From Secundilactobacillus malefermentans DSM 5705 = KCTC 3548 (lineage in GTDB: Bacteria; Bacillota; Bacilli; Lactobacillales; Lactobacillaceae): DNA of 62,893 nt. Every line of letters begins with the position of its first letter. Positions within the stretch are counted from its first letter, which is position 1. Under the pieces are notes generated by a model, which did not search any database, had not been told where the DNA came from, and was given only the letters and a program-made list of their open reading frames with translations. The stretch spans positions 1-62,893 of the forward strand of contig NZ_AZGJ01000006.1 of the NCBI RefSeq assembly GCF_001436395.1, in the 5' to 3' direction. Positions 49,057 to 58,254 of the stretch are shown piece by piece. Made by a program: the position numbers and the translations under genes.

Positions 49057-49935
49057 ATGAAAGAATTATTAGGCCGGATTATTACCGGAAAAGTAACTGA
49101 TGAAAATGAGAAAGATTATTACGTACAGGTTGAAGGAGAAACCTTCCGCCTTGATAAGGCAGAGATTGAAAAGCCTTTGAAGGAGGGCAGTGACTTCTCT
49201 GGATTTGCTTATGAGAACGAATCCCATAAATTCCAAATTACCCGGAATGCACCAAAAGTTCAAGTTGGCCATTATGATTTTGGAACGGTTGTTAGATCAC
49301 AACGGAGCCTTGGCGTTTTCGTTGACGTAGGTCTTCCAAACAAGGATATTGCCGTTTCTTTGGATGATTTGCCAACGATCAACTCATTGTGGCCTCAAAC
49401 GGGAGATAAGCTCTTGATCTCCTTGAAAGTCGATAAGAAGAATCGAATCTGGGGTGAATTAGCCGATGAAGAGATTTATACCGCATTGGCACAGCCTGCC
49501 AATAAACAAATGATGAATGATAATGTGACAGCAACGGTTTATCGATTAAAGCTTGCTGGAACGAAGGTTATTACGGACAAGTACCAATTAGGATTTGTCC
49601 ATCCAAGTGAACGTGACGAAGAACCAAGACTTGGTCAGCAAATCAAAGCACGGGTCATCGGGGTTCATCCAGATGGCACACTCAATTTATCAATGAAGCC
49701 CCGGGCTTATGAGGCAATTGGTGAAGATGCTGAGATGATTTTGGTGGCACTTCAACACGCAGATGGGCATCAACTGCCATTTACGGATAAGAGTGACCCA
49801 GCTGACATTAAAGCCTACTTCGGTATTAGTAAAGGTCAATTTAAGCGGGCTTTAGGTCATTTACTAAAGGAACGATTAATTTCTGAAAATACTGAAAATA
49901 TCATCCTGTTACCAGCGGGCGAAGCAAAGTCATAA
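49057..49935 (+). CDS. cvfB: S1 RNA-binding domain protein CvfB (YitL family)
   Basis: RNA-binding protein named for its part in S. aureus virulence regulation; its molecular target is unclear. It has 292 residues. Tandem S1-like domains (FGTVVRSQRSLGVFVDVGLPNKDIAV, quoted in part, and IKARVIGVHPDGTLNLSMKPR) are followed by a C-terminal winged helix (about residues 225-290, ISKGQFKRALGHLLKERLI). ATG follows GTGAGGA. It lies ahead of xerD, a common order in lactobacilli. Confidence 0.92.
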   Translation: MKELLGRIITGKVTDENEKDYYVQVEGETFRLDKAEIEKPLKEGSDFSGFAYENESHKFQITRNAPKVQVGHYDFGTVVRSQRSLGVFVDVGLPNKDIAVSLDDLPTINSLWPQTGDKLLISLKVDKKNRIWGELADEEIYTALAQPANKQMMNDNVTATVYRLKLAGTKVITDKYQLGFVHPSERDEEPRLGQQIKARVIGVHPDGTLNLSMKPRAYEAIGEDAEMILVALQHADGHQLPFTDKSDPADIKAYFGISKGQFKRALGHLLKERLISENTENIILLPAGEAKS

Positions 49936-49956
49936 ACCTATATATTCGGGGGTGAA

Positions 49957-50853
49957 ATGATGGGGTTAGAAACCCAAGTTGCAGATTATCTACATTACAG
50001 CCAAGTGGAACGTGGCTTATCACGAAATACCATTTTGAGCTATAATCAAGATCTAAAAGAATTCATGGCCTATTTAAAGACCAAGGATCTATCAAGTTGG
50101 AACAAGATTGATCGTTTCGTCATTCTTGATTATCTTCAATATGAGAACAAGCAAAATAAAGCGCGAAACTCCGTTATTCATGCGGTCTCAACTCTTCGGC
50201 GCTTTTTTCGCTATTTAATGCAGGAAAAATTTATTTCAGAAAATCCAATGGTCCAGGTATCATCCCCCAAACAAGCACACCCGTTACCTCAAGTTTTGAC
50301 TGAAACTGAAGTAAATTCGTTGCTGGATGCACCGGATACCAGTACTAAATATGGCTGTCGGGATCGCGCAATTTTGGAAACAATGTATGCAACTGGACTA
50401 CGGGTGAGTGAGCTTGTTCATTTAAAACTGGATGATCTTCACTTAGAAATGGGCCTGATTCAAACCTTGGGTAAGGGGAATAAGGAACGTATTATTCCAA
50501 TTGGCGACGTTGCAATTGACTGGTTAAACCGCTATTTACGAGATAGTCGGCCACAACTGTTAAAGAATCGTCAATCTCCTTACGTTTTTTTGAATGCCCA
50601 TGGATCCGGGCTAAGTCGTCAAAGTATTTGGAAAAAGATTAAGCAGTACGTGGCCCTCGCGGGAATCAAAAAGGACGTTACCCCGCATACATTACGCCAC
50701 TCTTTTGCCACTCATATTTTGGAGAATGGTGCCGATTTACGAGTTCTTCAGGAATTACTGGGTCACTCGGATATTTCAACGACCCAAATTTACACGCATA
50801 TCTCAAAGAAGCGGATGACGGAAGTTTATCGAAAGTACCATCCACGAGCGTAA
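49957..50853 (+). CDS. xerD: Site-specific tyrosine recombinase XerD
   Basis: Resolves chromosome dimers at the dif site near the terminus, with XerC or XerS. The N-terminal SAM-like DNA-binding domain (1-100) begins VADYLHYSQVERGLSRNT. The catalytic residues are visible: Arg in ATGLRVSEL, Lys in GKGNKER, HxxR in HTLRHSFATH, His in LLGHSDI and the nucleophile Tyr in TTQIYTHI. It has 298 residues; ATG 49960 is an equal start choice. There is no nearby att-like repeat or phage gene, so it is the housekeeping enzyme, not an integrase of an element. Confidence 0.94.
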   Translation: MMGLETQVADYLHYSQVERGLSRNTILSYNQDLKEFMAYLKTKDLSSWNKIDRFVILDYLQYENKQNKARNSVIHAVSTLRRFFRYLMQEKFISENPMVQVSSPKQAHPLPQVLTETEVNSLLDAPDTSTKYGCRDRAILETMYATGLRVSELVHLKLDDLHLEMGLIQTLGKGNKERIIPIGDVAIDWLNRYLRDSRPQLLKNRQSPYVFLNAHGSGLSRQSIWKKIKQYVALAGIKKDVTPHTLRHSFATHILENGADLRVLQELLGHSDISTTQIYTHISKKRMTEVYRKYHPRA

Positions 50854-50926
50854 TGTTGAATTGTTGTCGAATTTTGTTTATGGTACAGTTTATAAGACAC
50901 AGGAAAGCTCAAAGGAGGGGATTCGG

Positions 50927-51286
50927 TTGCTTTTAAAATATCGAAATGATTATGAAAAAGTTGCGATGGGACTGTTATCTTTAATCCCTGATTTTAAGGA
51001 TATTCATCAAGTTAACCATCAACTCGAATGGTATCAGCAAAGTGATAAACGGGAACTTTTCTTATATAAAAATGAATTCGATAATATCGTGGGACTTGTT
51101 GGATCTGAAAATATGGAACAATACGTCTTGCTGAGATTAATTGCATTGACACCTCAAGCACGGGGACAGCAAACCTCAAGCAAAATATTAACCGAATTAA
51201 TGAATATATATCCAAAGAAACGGCTAATTGGAACTTTGGAAACGACGGCGATAGTTGAAAAATGGGAGCGGGAGCATGGCGAATAG
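50927..51286 (+). CDS. ribT: GNAT-family acetyltransferase RibT
   Basis: A predicted N-acetyltransferase that resembles RibT of the B. subtilis riboflavin operon; its substrate is unknown. The N-terminal LLKYRNDYEKVAMGLLSL and the acetyl-CoA binding region LIALTPQARGQQTSSKIL are the match. It has 119 residues from TTG 50927, behind a strong AAAGGAGGGG (50911-50920). A longer frame from 50861 has no ribosome binding site. It overlaps scpA by 11 bases. No riboflavin synthesis gene is nearby, so it appears to be a stand-alone ribT, as in other lactobacilli. Confidence 0.83.
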   Translation: MLLKYRNDYEKVAMGLLSLIPDFKDIHQVNHQLEWYQQSDKRELFLYKNEFDNIVGLVGSENMEQYVLLRLIALTPQARGQQTSSKILTELMNIYPKKRLIGTLETTAIVEKWEREHGE

Positions 51287-52034
51287 TGAATTAACCATAA
51301 AGCTAAATGACTTTGAAGGGCCACTCGACCTTCTTTTACACCTCATTCGGGTGTCAGAGGTCTCCATTTATGATATTCCAATTGTCCAAATAACTACGCA
51401 GTACATGACCTATTTGAATCAAATGGAAGCAAATCAGCTCGACGTTGCCGGTGAATACTTTGTCATGGCTGCCACCTTAATGAAAATTAAAGCGCGAACG
51501 TTGCTGCCAAAGCGAGAAGAACCGGTAGAGCCGGATGCTGAAATGGCAGATCCTCGTGAAGAGTTAGTCAACCAATTGATTGAATATAAGAAGTATAAGG
51601 GTGCTGCGCAAGATTTAAAGGCGCTAGAAGAAACGCGGAAGTTGCAATTCTCACGTTCAGAAGCAGAAGTTCCGATTGGGACCGAACTCGAAATGGTTGC
51701 GCCTGGATTGACGACTCAGGATTTGCAGCAGGCGTTGTTAGGATTAATTAATAAGCGGGACTCAAAAACGGTGATTCAACGAATTCATGCCGATCGATTT
51801 ACGGTCGAGCAACAAATGAAAGTCGTCATGAATCAATTGGCTAAAAATAAGCAGCCAATTTACTTTGAAAATCTTCTAAATAGTCATTCCGACTCAGATG
51901 AACTCGTTGCGACCTTTTTATCCGTTTTGGAGCTTGCCAAGGATCATGAACTCAGTCTCACCCAAAAGTATCAGTTTGCCTCGATTAAGTTAGTCTATCA
52001 AGGCAAACGGAAATCAAAGGAGGCACAGGCATGA
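51276..52034 (+). CDS. scpA: Segregation and condensation protein A
   Basis: Kleisin subunit that bridges the SMC dimer in chromosome condensation and segregation. The N-terminal signature [21 protein letters not shown] is clear. [24 protein letters not shown] follows (quoted in part), and the C-terminal winged helix binds the SMC head. It has 252 residues from ATG 51276; a longer frame from 51255 is not supported. It overlaps ribT at the front and scpB by four bases at the end. Confidence 0.95.
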   Translation: MANSELTIKLNDFEGPLDLLLHLIRVSEVSIYDIPIVQITTQYMTYLNQMEANQLDVAGEYFVMAATLMKIKARTLLPKREEPVEPDAEMADPREELVNQLIEYKKYKGAAQDLKALEETRKLQFSRSEAEVPIGTELEMVAPGLTTQDLQQALLGLINKRDSKTVIQRIHADRFTVEQQMKVVMNQLAKNKQPIYFENLLNSHSDSDELVATFLSVLELAKDHELSLTQKYQFASIKLVYQGKRKSKEAQA

Positions 52035-52615
52035 CAACAAATTTACAGCAAGTTGCCAGTTTGCTCTTTGTCAGTGGGGATGAGGGCGTTAGTGTCGGTC
52101 AACTAGCGGAACTAACTGGTTTCATGAAACCAGCAATTCACGAGATGGTTGCTGTTCTGAAAAAAAGTTATGACGCTGATGAGGACTGTCCCTTTACGGT
52201 CCTAGAAAGCGCTGACGTGTATCGCCTAGCAACTAAATCGGAAGTTGAACCGGTTGTTAAAAAGTACTTTGAATCGCCTCTGTCAACGAATCTGTCGCGA
52301 GCTTCACTCGAGGTATTAGCAATTATTGCCTATAAACAACCAATTACGAGAATTGAGATTGATGATATTCGGGGTGTTCAGAGTTCCTCGACCATTCAAA
52401 AATTGGTTTTGCGCCAGATGATTGAAGATACGGGACGGGCTGATGAGCCGGGACGACCAATTATCTACAAGACGACGGCCGAGTTTCTGAATTATTTTGG
52501 ATTAAAGACAATTAAAGAATTACCACCACTGAAGGATGAAGAAGCGGATGATGAGTCGCAAAGTGAGACGCTGATAAATCTATTCAACAAACAATGGGAA
52601 GCAGGAGATAAATAA
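52031..52615 (+). CDS. scpB: Segregation and condensation protein B
   Basis: Winged-helix partner of ScpA in the SMC complex. It has 194 residues with two winged helices. The signature [25 protein letters not shown] (quoted in part, about residue 95) is typical, as is [15 protein letters not shown]. The ATG overlaps the scpA stop in ATGA. rluB begins immediately after its stop codon. Confidence 0.95.
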   Translation: MTTNLQQVASLLFVSGDEGVSVGQLAELTGFMKPAIHEMVAVLKKSYDADEDCPFTVLESADVYRLATKSEVEPVVKKYFESPLSTNLSRASLEVLAIIAYKQPITRIEIDDIRGVQSSSTIQKLVLRQMIEDTGRADEPGRPIIYKTTAEFLNYFGLKTIKELPPLKDEEADDESQSETLINLFNKQWEAGDK

Positions 52616-53338
52616 ATGGAAAGACTACAAAAAGTGTTAGCACATGCAGGTGTGGCATCACGACGGAAATCTGAGTCAATGATTACCACGGGACGGGTTC
52701 GGGTCAATGGCCAAGTCGTGACCGAACTGGGAACCAAAGTTTCGGTTAATGATCAGATTGTGGTAGATGGTGTGCCAATTGCGAATGAGGCACCGGTTTA
52801 CATTTTGATGTATAAGCCCAAGAGCATTATTTCAACCGTATCCGATGAAAAGCACCGGGCAACCGTGATGGACCTGCTGGAAGATGAAGTCAACGAACGC
52901 GTCTACCCTGTTGGTCGGTTGGATTACGACACCACGGGAGTTCTCTTACTCACTAATGATGGGGAACTTGCGAATCGGTTAACCCATCCAAAGTATGAAA
53001 TTGAAAAGAATTACGTCGCTAAGGTTGAAGGAATTCCCACTAACGATGAGCTGGAAACAATTCGGCACGGGATTCAGGTCGATACTTTCAAGGCAGCGCC
53101 GGCAAGAGTTAAAGTGACGTCTGCGGATCGCGCCAAAAAAACGGCCATCGTTTCGATGACCATTCATGAAGGCAAGAACCATCAAGTGAAAAAAATGCTT
53201 CAAACAATTGGGCACCCAGTTGAAAAACTAAAGCGCGAATCATATTCATTCCTCCAATTGGGGGGCCTACGTCCTGGTGAATGGCGCAGACTTAAGCCAG
53301 AAGAGGTTAAGCAATTAAAGAAGCAAGTGCAAATGTAA
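52616..53338 (+). CDS. rluB: 23S rRNA pseudouridine synthase RluB
   Basis: Makes pseudouridine at position 2605 (E. coli numbering) of 23S rRNA. The N-terminal S4 domain (ERLQKVLAHAGVASRRKSE) is followed by the catalytic domain with YPVGRLDYDTTGVLLLTNDG, which carries the catalytic Asp. It has 240 residues. The ATG follows the scpB TAA without a gap. It is the last gene of the ribT-scpA-scpB-rluB run, ahead of the FMN riboswitch promoter. Confidence 0.95.
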   Translation: MERLQKVLAHAGVASRRKSESMITTGRVRVNGQVVTELGTKVSVNDQIVVDGVPIANEAPVYILMYKPKSIISTVSDEKHRATVMDLLEDEVNERVYPVGRLDYDTTGVLLLTNDGELANRLTHPKYEIEKNYVAKVEGIPTNDELETIRHGIQVDTFKAAPARVKVTSADRAKKTAIVSMTIHEGKNHQVKKMLQTIGHPVEKLKRESYSFLQLGGLRPGEWRRLKPEEVKQLKKQVQM

Positions 53339-53347
53339 GACAAACTC

Positions 53348-53376
53348 TTGCTTTCTCTAAAGTTATCATGTATGCT
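53348..53376 (+). promoter_or_regulatory. Probable promoter of the FMN riboswitch-ribU unit
   Basis: TTGCTT (53348-53353), a 17-base spacer and TATGCT (53371-53376), placing the start of transcription shortly before the aptamer. Confidence 0.5.
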
Positions 53377-53397
53377 CAATTTGTAATTAATTTAAGG

Positions 53398-53572
53398 TTC
53401 ATCTTCAGGGCAGGGTGTAATTCCCGACCGGTGGTTAAAGTCCGCGACCTAGCGTAAGCTAGTTGAACTGGTGTAATTCCAGTACCGACAGTAAAGTCTG
53501 GTATATAGAAGATTAGTTATTTGAGTGGAGACAATCAAAGACCATGCCAATCTTCTTGGTGTGGTCTCTTTT
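53398..53572 (+). promoter_or_regulatory. FMN riboswitch (RFN element) with terminator
   Basis: The conserved RFN blocks are present: AGGGCAGGGTGTAATTCCC, then ACCGGTGG, AAGTCCGCGA, TGGTGTAATTCCAGTACCGA and AGTCTGGTAT. The switch can be read directly. ATCTTC (53401-53406) closes the aptamer with GAAGAT (53508-53513). The same GAAGATT can instead pair with AATCTTC (53549-53555) inside the terminator, whose 12-bp stem is 53539-53550 with 53556-53567. FMN binding should therefore stop transcription of ribU. Confidence 0.96.
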
Positions 53573-53630
53573 CGTATTCGGTTAGATAATGTGCTCTTTG
53601 CGAGATGACCAACTACAGGAGGAGTTTCAT

Positions 53631-54223
53631 ATGGAACGTAGTCAGTCGCATTACAGTATTCGGCAGGTGGCCGAAATGTCGTTATTCGCAGGAATTTCAT
53701 TTGTACTTATGTACATTTCATTTCCAATTATTCCGTTTGCACCATGGATGAAAATTGATTTTTCTGATATCCCAATTTTACTCGGTGCCGTTATTTTTGG
53801 CCCATTGGGTGGTGTATTAATTGCCGCCATTAAAGGCTTCCTTTATTGGCTGTTGACGGGGGTCGACGTCATAAACCTTATCGGAATATTGGCGTCATTT
53901 GCTGCGAGCGTGGGGTTCTTGTTACCAATCGCTGCAGTTTTGAAACATATGCAACATGCTTCACTAAGTAAGAAAATGCCAATTGCGATTATTTCTGGGA
54001 CGGTTTTTTAACCGTTGTCATGGCGTTAGCTAACTTGTTTGTTTTATTGCCAGTCTATGCAAAGCTACTGGGCATGACAATGCCAATGGCGCTTCCTAAA
54101 TTAGTTTTGATTGGTGTGATTCCGTTTAACATCATCAAGGGAATTTTAGTGGGTGGTGTCTCCTGGCTAATTGTTGGGCGAATGAAGAGATGGCTGAATA
54201 AGCAAGGCAAAATGACACTTTAA
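53631..54223 (+). pseudogene. ribU: Riboflavin ECF transporter S component RibU, frameshifted
   Basis: RibU binds riboflavin outside the cell and works with the shared ECF energy module. The first frame (53631-54011, start behind AGGAGGAG) reads through FAPWMKIDFSDIPILLG and LIAAIKGFLYWLLTG, both typical of RibU, and stops at TAA. The rest is in the -1 frame, from TVVMALANLFVLLP to the end at 54223. The break is at a T6 run (54004-54009). Adding one T gives a continuous GTVFLTVVMALA and a protein of about 197 residues with six membrane spans. It may be a real mutation, a sequencing error or a slippage site. Confidence 0.9.
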
Positions 54224-54237
54224 ATTCGTATATGATA

Positions 54238-54264
54238 GAGACCCCAATTTGGGGCCTCTTTTTT
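54238..54264 (+). terminator. Terminator after ribU
   Basis: Stem GAG-A-CCCC / GGGG-C-CTC with a 5-base loop, then TTTTTT. Confidence 0.85.
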
Positions 54265-54318
54265 GTTAAATGTATTATACTGTTCATAAATCGTTTTTAA
54301 TTTAAGGTGGTAAATAAG

Positions 54319-55362
54319 GTGGACGAATTTCGTCTCTTGAGCTTGCTTTCGGACAAACAGCCTCGCAGAAAACGGGTTGTTGAAAATATATTAAAGGGTC
54401 GGCGAACCGTTTCAACTCTCTTTTGGGGGATGCGATACGGGATTTTAGATTGGCTAGGTTATGAAAAAAAGTTACAGCGGGATACGTATGATTCAGTTTT
54501 TGATCAATTGATTCAGGAACAGTTGGTGGAGGCCGTTGATCAACAATTTCGACTAACTGAATTTGGAACAGCTCGACTCAATCAATTGGCAAAGACGCAT
54601 TATCAGCCACAGAATCTCGCCGTGGGTCAGTTCTATGATTCGCAACTATTTCAGGAAAGGCTCTTGCTGATTATTCAGGTAGTTTCAGAGTACAGTTTTG
54701 ATAATCGCCAATATTACCCACAGTTGGCGTCACAAGCGAATCTCCAGTTTGCGCGTGAATGGTTTAGATGGTTTAAAATAAACGGAACTGTTGACCTATT
54801 TGCCAAAGAAATTCAGGACTTGCTTCAAAACTTGAATGATGACCGCTTAGCCTTATTGGTGGCCTTTCGATTTATGGGACATGGCACCATGGGTCTGACA
54901 ACACAACAGTTAGCAGTCGAATATAATAGCGACGTTGACCAAATTGCAGCTATTCAAACCGACGTGATGCTCGGATTTATTCCGAGGATTAAGGAAAATC
55001 CTGAAAGTCTATTGAGTCCTTTAATTGCTGGAATTGACTCATCACGGGTTTCAGCAAGTGCCACGCAAACGCTAGCCGAGGTGTGGCAGCATCACTCATT
55101 TAAGCAAATTAGTCAGCAAAGAAGACTTAAGGAAAGTACCGTCAAAGAGCATATCTTGGAAGCCGCCATTTTATTGCCAATCGACGAAATTCCCTATGAT
55201 GCGTTAATAAGCCAATCACTTCGTAAACAGTTAGCCTCAATTTTAAGTGGGCAGGAGATTGATGAATGGCAGTTTGATCAATTGACGGCAAAACTACCCG
55301 ATTTAGACTTCTTTTATTTTCGACTCTATCAAATTTTAAGGAGTAAGGAACATGTTAAATAG
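54319..55362 (+). CDS. Helix-turn-helix protein, YpbB-like, next to recQ
   Basis: A 347-residue protein of unknown role that resembles B. subtilis YpbB, which is also encoded directly before a recQ-type helicase. The C-terminal third looks like a helix-turn-helix domain (TLAEVWQHHSFKQISQQRRL then KESTVKEHILEAAILLP). I choose GTG 54319, eight bases behind AAGGTGG; GTG 54307 overlaps that site. It overlaps the helicase gene by 11 bases, so the two products are made together and may act together in DNA repair. Confidence 0.8.
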   Translation: MDEFRLLSLLSDKQPRRKRVVENILKGRRTVSTLFWGMRYGILDWLGYEKKLQRDTYDSVFDQLIQEQLVEAVDQQFRLTEFGTARLNQLAKTHYQPQNLAVGQFYDSQLFQERLLLIIQVVSEYSFDNRQYYPQLASQANLQFAREWFRWFKINGTVDLFAKEIQDLLQNLNDDRLALLVAFRFMGHGTMGLTTQQLAVEYNSDVDQIAAIQTDVMLGFIPRIKENPESLLSPLIAGIDSSRVSASATQTLAEVWQHHSFKQISQQRRLKESTVKEHILEAAILLPIDEIPYDALISQSLRKQLASILSGQEIDEWQFDQLTAKLPDLDFFYFRLYQILRSKEHVK

Positions 55363-56800
55363 GGCACAGCTACATGCTGAATTAAAAAGATACACGGGCT
55401 TTGACGAGTTTCGGGATGGGCAGGAAGCTGCGGTAACGTCCCTGTTGGCTAATCAAGACACCCTAGCAATTCTGCCAACGGGTGCAGGAAAGTCGCTCAT
55501 CTACGAACTTTACGGCAAAATTTCCAATAGACTCGTGATTATTATTTCGCCATTATTATCGTTAATGCAGGATCAGGTTTCCAGTTTGAATTATCGTGGG
55601 GAGCGACGGGCTGTAGCCTACACCTCATTGCTGATGGGCCAGGATAAGGCGTACATCGAGGCTCATCTTAATCAGTACCGGTTCCTATTCATGTCACCAG
55701 AAATGCTGGTCAACGATGCCATTTTTAACCGAATTAAGCAGTTGCAGCCTGGGCTACTCGTGATTGATGAGGCCCACTGTATTTCAACCTGGGGTCCCGA
55801 TTTTCGTCCTGAGTATTTACTACTAGGTAAATTACGGGAGCGACTAGGTAGTCCGCTGACATTAATGCTCACGGCAACGGCAACTCCTAAGATCAAATTA
55901 GATATCAAAGCCAAAATGGGCCTACCTGATGCAACAGAGGTGATGACCACGATTGACCGACCTAATATTTTCATTGGGGTACAGCACGTTGATAGCGCCA
56001 AAGATAAGATGAATCACCTTAAGCAACTCATTAGCAACTTGACGATGCCGGGCATTATTTATTTTTCAAGTAAAAAAGTGGCGAATCAGGTGGCTGAGGA
56101 ACTCAATAACGAACTGGCCATTAACGTCGCTGCTTATCACGCTGATTTGAGCAGTGATGATCGATTTAAGGTTCAGCAGCAGTTCATGAGCAACCAGATT
56201 CAGCTGATTTGTGCGACAAGTGCGTTTGGCATGGGGATTGATAAAAATGACATTCGATTTGTCATTCACTATCACATGCCATCAACCCTTGAAGATTATT
56301 GGCAAGAGGTTGGCCGGGCTGGTAGGGATGGAAAGCAAAGTGTCGCAATTATCCTCTATCAAAAAAATGACGAACGAATTCAGTTATCACTCGCCGAAAG
56401 CTCGCTACCGACAAACGAAGAAATTCACCTCTATTATCAAAATCCATCGCGGTTTGCGAAAGTGGATGACGACAAATTTCGACTCGTCAAATTTTACGCA
56501 ACCCATCGCGTTCGTGAAGATCAACTGGTGCAACTGTTACAAAAGCGCCAGCAGAGCAGAACGCAATCAATTCGTGAAATGGTCAGTTACGTGAACTATG
56601 CTGAATGCAAACGAGAGCTCATTGGCCGACACTTCAAAGCGACCATGAAGGATCATGATGAAAAATGCTGCAGTAATGAAATAACATCCGAAATCATCGA
56701 AAGTTTAAATTTACCAGAACCAGCAATATTAGATACAACGAACCCAGTTAAATTAGACTGGAAACGGGTTATTTCCAACTTATTCTTACTTAAAAATTAA
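55352..56800 (+). CDS. RecQ-family ATP-dependent DNA helicase (RecS-like)
   Basis: A 3'-to-5' DNA helicase of 482 residues. Motif 0 and I are FRDGQEAAV and LPTGAGKS. Motif II is VIDEAHCIS (DEAH). Later motifs are LTATATP, IIYFSSKK, ATSAFGMGIDK and QEVGRAGRDG. A short zinc-binding region (Cys in YAECKRELIGRHF and KCCSN) follows. There is no HRDC domain, and the length matches RecS rather than full RecQ. ATG start overlaps the YpbB-like gene. Confidence 0.93.
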   Translation: MLNRAQLHAELKRYTGFDEFRDGQEAAVTSLLANQDTLAILPTGAGKSLIYELYGKISNRLVIIISPLLSLMQDQVSSLNYRGERRAVAYTSLLMGQDKAYIEAHLNQYRFLFMSPEMLVNDAIFNRIKQLQPGLLVIDEAHCISTWGPDFRPEYLLLGKLRERLGSPLTLMLTATATPKIKLDIKAKMGLPDATEVMTTIDRPNIFIGVQHVDSAKDKMNHLKQLISNLTMPGIIYFSSKKVANQVAEELNNELAINVAAYHADLSSDDRFKVQQQFMSNQIQLICATSAFGMGIDKNDIRFVIHYHMPSTLEDYWQEVGRAGRDGKQSVAIILYQKNDERIQLSLAESSLPTNEEIHLYYQNPSRFAKVDDDKFRLVKFYATHRVREDQLVQLLQKRQQSRTQSIREMVSYVNYAECKRELIGRHFKATMKDHDEKCCSNEITSEIIESLNLPEPAILDTTNPVKLDWKRVISNLFLLKN

Positions 56801-56858
56801 ACAAATCAACTGGGCCGTATGGTACAATAATTTCTGAAAGATTTCGGGAGGTAAAGTA

Positions 56859-57467
56859 ATGAGTCAGAAAAATGATGATCACTCATCTAAAAAGGACAGC
56901 AAACCTTGGGACCAAACCTTCACTGATGATAGGGATGATCAGGGAAATTTGTCACGGACAAAGCGTAATAAACGGAATCACAATAACACGTTGATTACGA
57001 TTATCCTGGTTACCGTTATCATTTTGATTGCAATTATTTCGTTGATTATTGGCTTAGCTAAGCAAAGCTCAATGAATAAGCCACAAACGGTCGAATCAGT
57101 GAGCTCTTCCAAAGTTGAGTCATCGAGTTCAGCAGAAAAAAAAACAGTCTCAAGTTCTAAAAAAAAGGCTGCAACCAGCTCAAAAGCTAGTAGTAGCAAG
57201 GCAAGCGTAACGAGCAGTAGTTCTGTTTCAAAGGCAAGCTCATCTTCTTCAACTGAACAGGCCAGCTCAAGCAGTGCTGCGACAAAGGCTAGTAGTTCGA
57301 GTAGTCGCACAAAAACCAGTTCTAAGAAATACGTGACCGTTGCGCAGGGACAAGGTGTCTACCGAGTCGCCGTCAACAATGGCATAACCGTTCAGCGGCT
57401 ACTTGAGTTAAATGGACTATCGTCTAGCTCAACTTTAGCGCCAGGACAACGGTTAAGAGTTAAATAG
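56859..57467 (+). CDS. LysM domain surface-associated protein
   Basis: A 202-residue protein with a basic cytoplasmic N-terminus, one membrane segment (about residues 47-67, LITIILVTVIILIAIISLII), a long Ser/Ala/Lys-rich linker (about 75-150) and a C-terminal LysM domain (YVTVAQGQGVYRVAVNNG ... LAPGQRLRVK) that would bind peptidoglycan outside the cell. It resembles the SAG1386/EF1546 family of surface proteins found before cmk in lactic acid bacteria. ATG follows GGGAGG. The linker's low complexity explains the long antisense reading frame here. Confidence 0.9.
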   Translation: MSQKNDDHSSKKDSKPWDQTFTDDRDDQGNLSRTKRNKRNHNNTLITIILVTVIILIAIISLIIGLAKQSSMNKPQTVESVSSSKVESSSSAEKKTVSSSKKKAATSSKASSSKASVTSSSSVSKASSSSSTEQASSSSAATKASSSSSRTKTSSKKYVTVAQGQGVYRVAVNNGITVQRLLELNGLSSSSTLAPGQRLRVK

Positions 57468-57490
57468 AATATATTTAGGAGTCTTTAGTG

Positions 57491-58168
57491 ATGGCAGGAA
57501 AAGAGATACAGATTGCAATTGATGGACCAGCATCTGCTGGAAAAAGCACAGTTGCTAAATTAGTCGCAAAGCATTTTAATTTTATTTATTGTGATACAGG
57601 TGCAATGTATCGCACGTTAACTTTAAAAGCGATGCAAGAGGGCGTTGAATTGACGAATGAGGCTGGCCTAGTCAAGTTGCTCTCAACGACTGAGATTAAG
57701 TTTAAGCCAGGTAAACCCGATCAAAAGGTCTTTTTGGACGGGAAAGAGGTCACAACCGATATTCGCCAACCTGATGTTACCAATAACGTATCAACGGTAG
57801 CTGCAATCGGCAGTGTCCGAGAAGAGTTAACCAATCGGCAACGTCAAATTGCTGATGAGGGTGGCATTGTGATGGATGGCCGAGATATTGGCACAACCGT
57901 CTTACCAAATGCACAAGTTAAAATTTTCTTAGTTGCCAGCGTTGATGAACGTGCGAAGCGCCGATTTGCAGATAACGATGCAAAAGGAATTCACACCCCA
58001 TTAGAAGTTTTAAAGCAGGAAATTGAGACGAGAGATTACAAAGATTCTCATCGAGAAATAGCGCCATTAACGCAAGCAGAAGACGCTGTTAAGGTTGATA
58101 CAACGCCAATGACGATTCAAGAGGTTGTTGACGAAATTATTCAAATTACATCAAATAAAATAAAATAA
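57491..58168 (+). CDS. cmk: Cytidylate kinase
   Basis: Phosphorylates CMP and dCMP with ATP, feeding CTP and dCTP pools. The P-loop [17 protein letters not shown] (about residues 10-26) is followed by [17 protein letters not shown] and [13 protein letters not shown], all typical of Cmk. It has 225 residues. ATG 57491 is preferred; GTG 57488 directly before it is also possible. It is followed by rpsA as in most Gram-positive bacteria. Confidence 0.96.
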   Translation: MAGKEIQIAIDGPASAGKSTVAKLVAKHFNFIYCDTGAMYRTLTLKAMQEGVELTNEAGLVKLLSTTEIKFKPGKPDQKVFLDGKEVTTDIRQPDVTNNVSTVAAIGSVREELTNRQRQIADEGGIVMDGRDIGTTVLPNAQVKIFLVASVDERAKRRFADNDAKGIHTPLEVLKQEIETRDYKDSHREIAPLTQAEDAVKVDTTPMTIQEVVDEIIQITSNKIK

Positions 58169-58254
58169 TTAAGAGATAAGGGCTTGGCACTAGCTTTTAG
58201 AAAGCTTTTCAGCTAAAATAGTGTTTAGAGTTGTCGCGAGGAGGAAATATTCAT

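Noticed and set aside
49957-50853. XerD as the integrase of a mobile element
   Set aside because: No att-like repeats, transposase, phage or conjugation genes are nearby, and the gene sits in a conserved housekeeping order.
54020-54223. Independent 67-residue membrane protein gene
   Set aside because: It has no ribosome binding site and is the natural continuation of RibU in the -1 frame.
56978-57310. 110-residue Leu/Glu-rich reading frame on the minus strand
   Set aside because: It is the antisense of the Ser/Ala-rich linker of the LysM protein; low-complexity Ser codons give long Leu/Glu frames in reverse. No ribosome binding site.
57115-57320. Repeat array or minisatellite in the LysM gene
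   Set aside because: The AGC/TCA-rich stretch has no regular unit; it encodes an irregular Ser/Ala/Lys linker typical of wall-spanning proteins.
58184-58219. Promoter for rpsA (TTGGCA ... TAAAAT)
   Set aside because: The spacing is 24 bases, too long for a sigma A promoter, and no better pair is visible. rpsA may still have a promoter I cannot identify.
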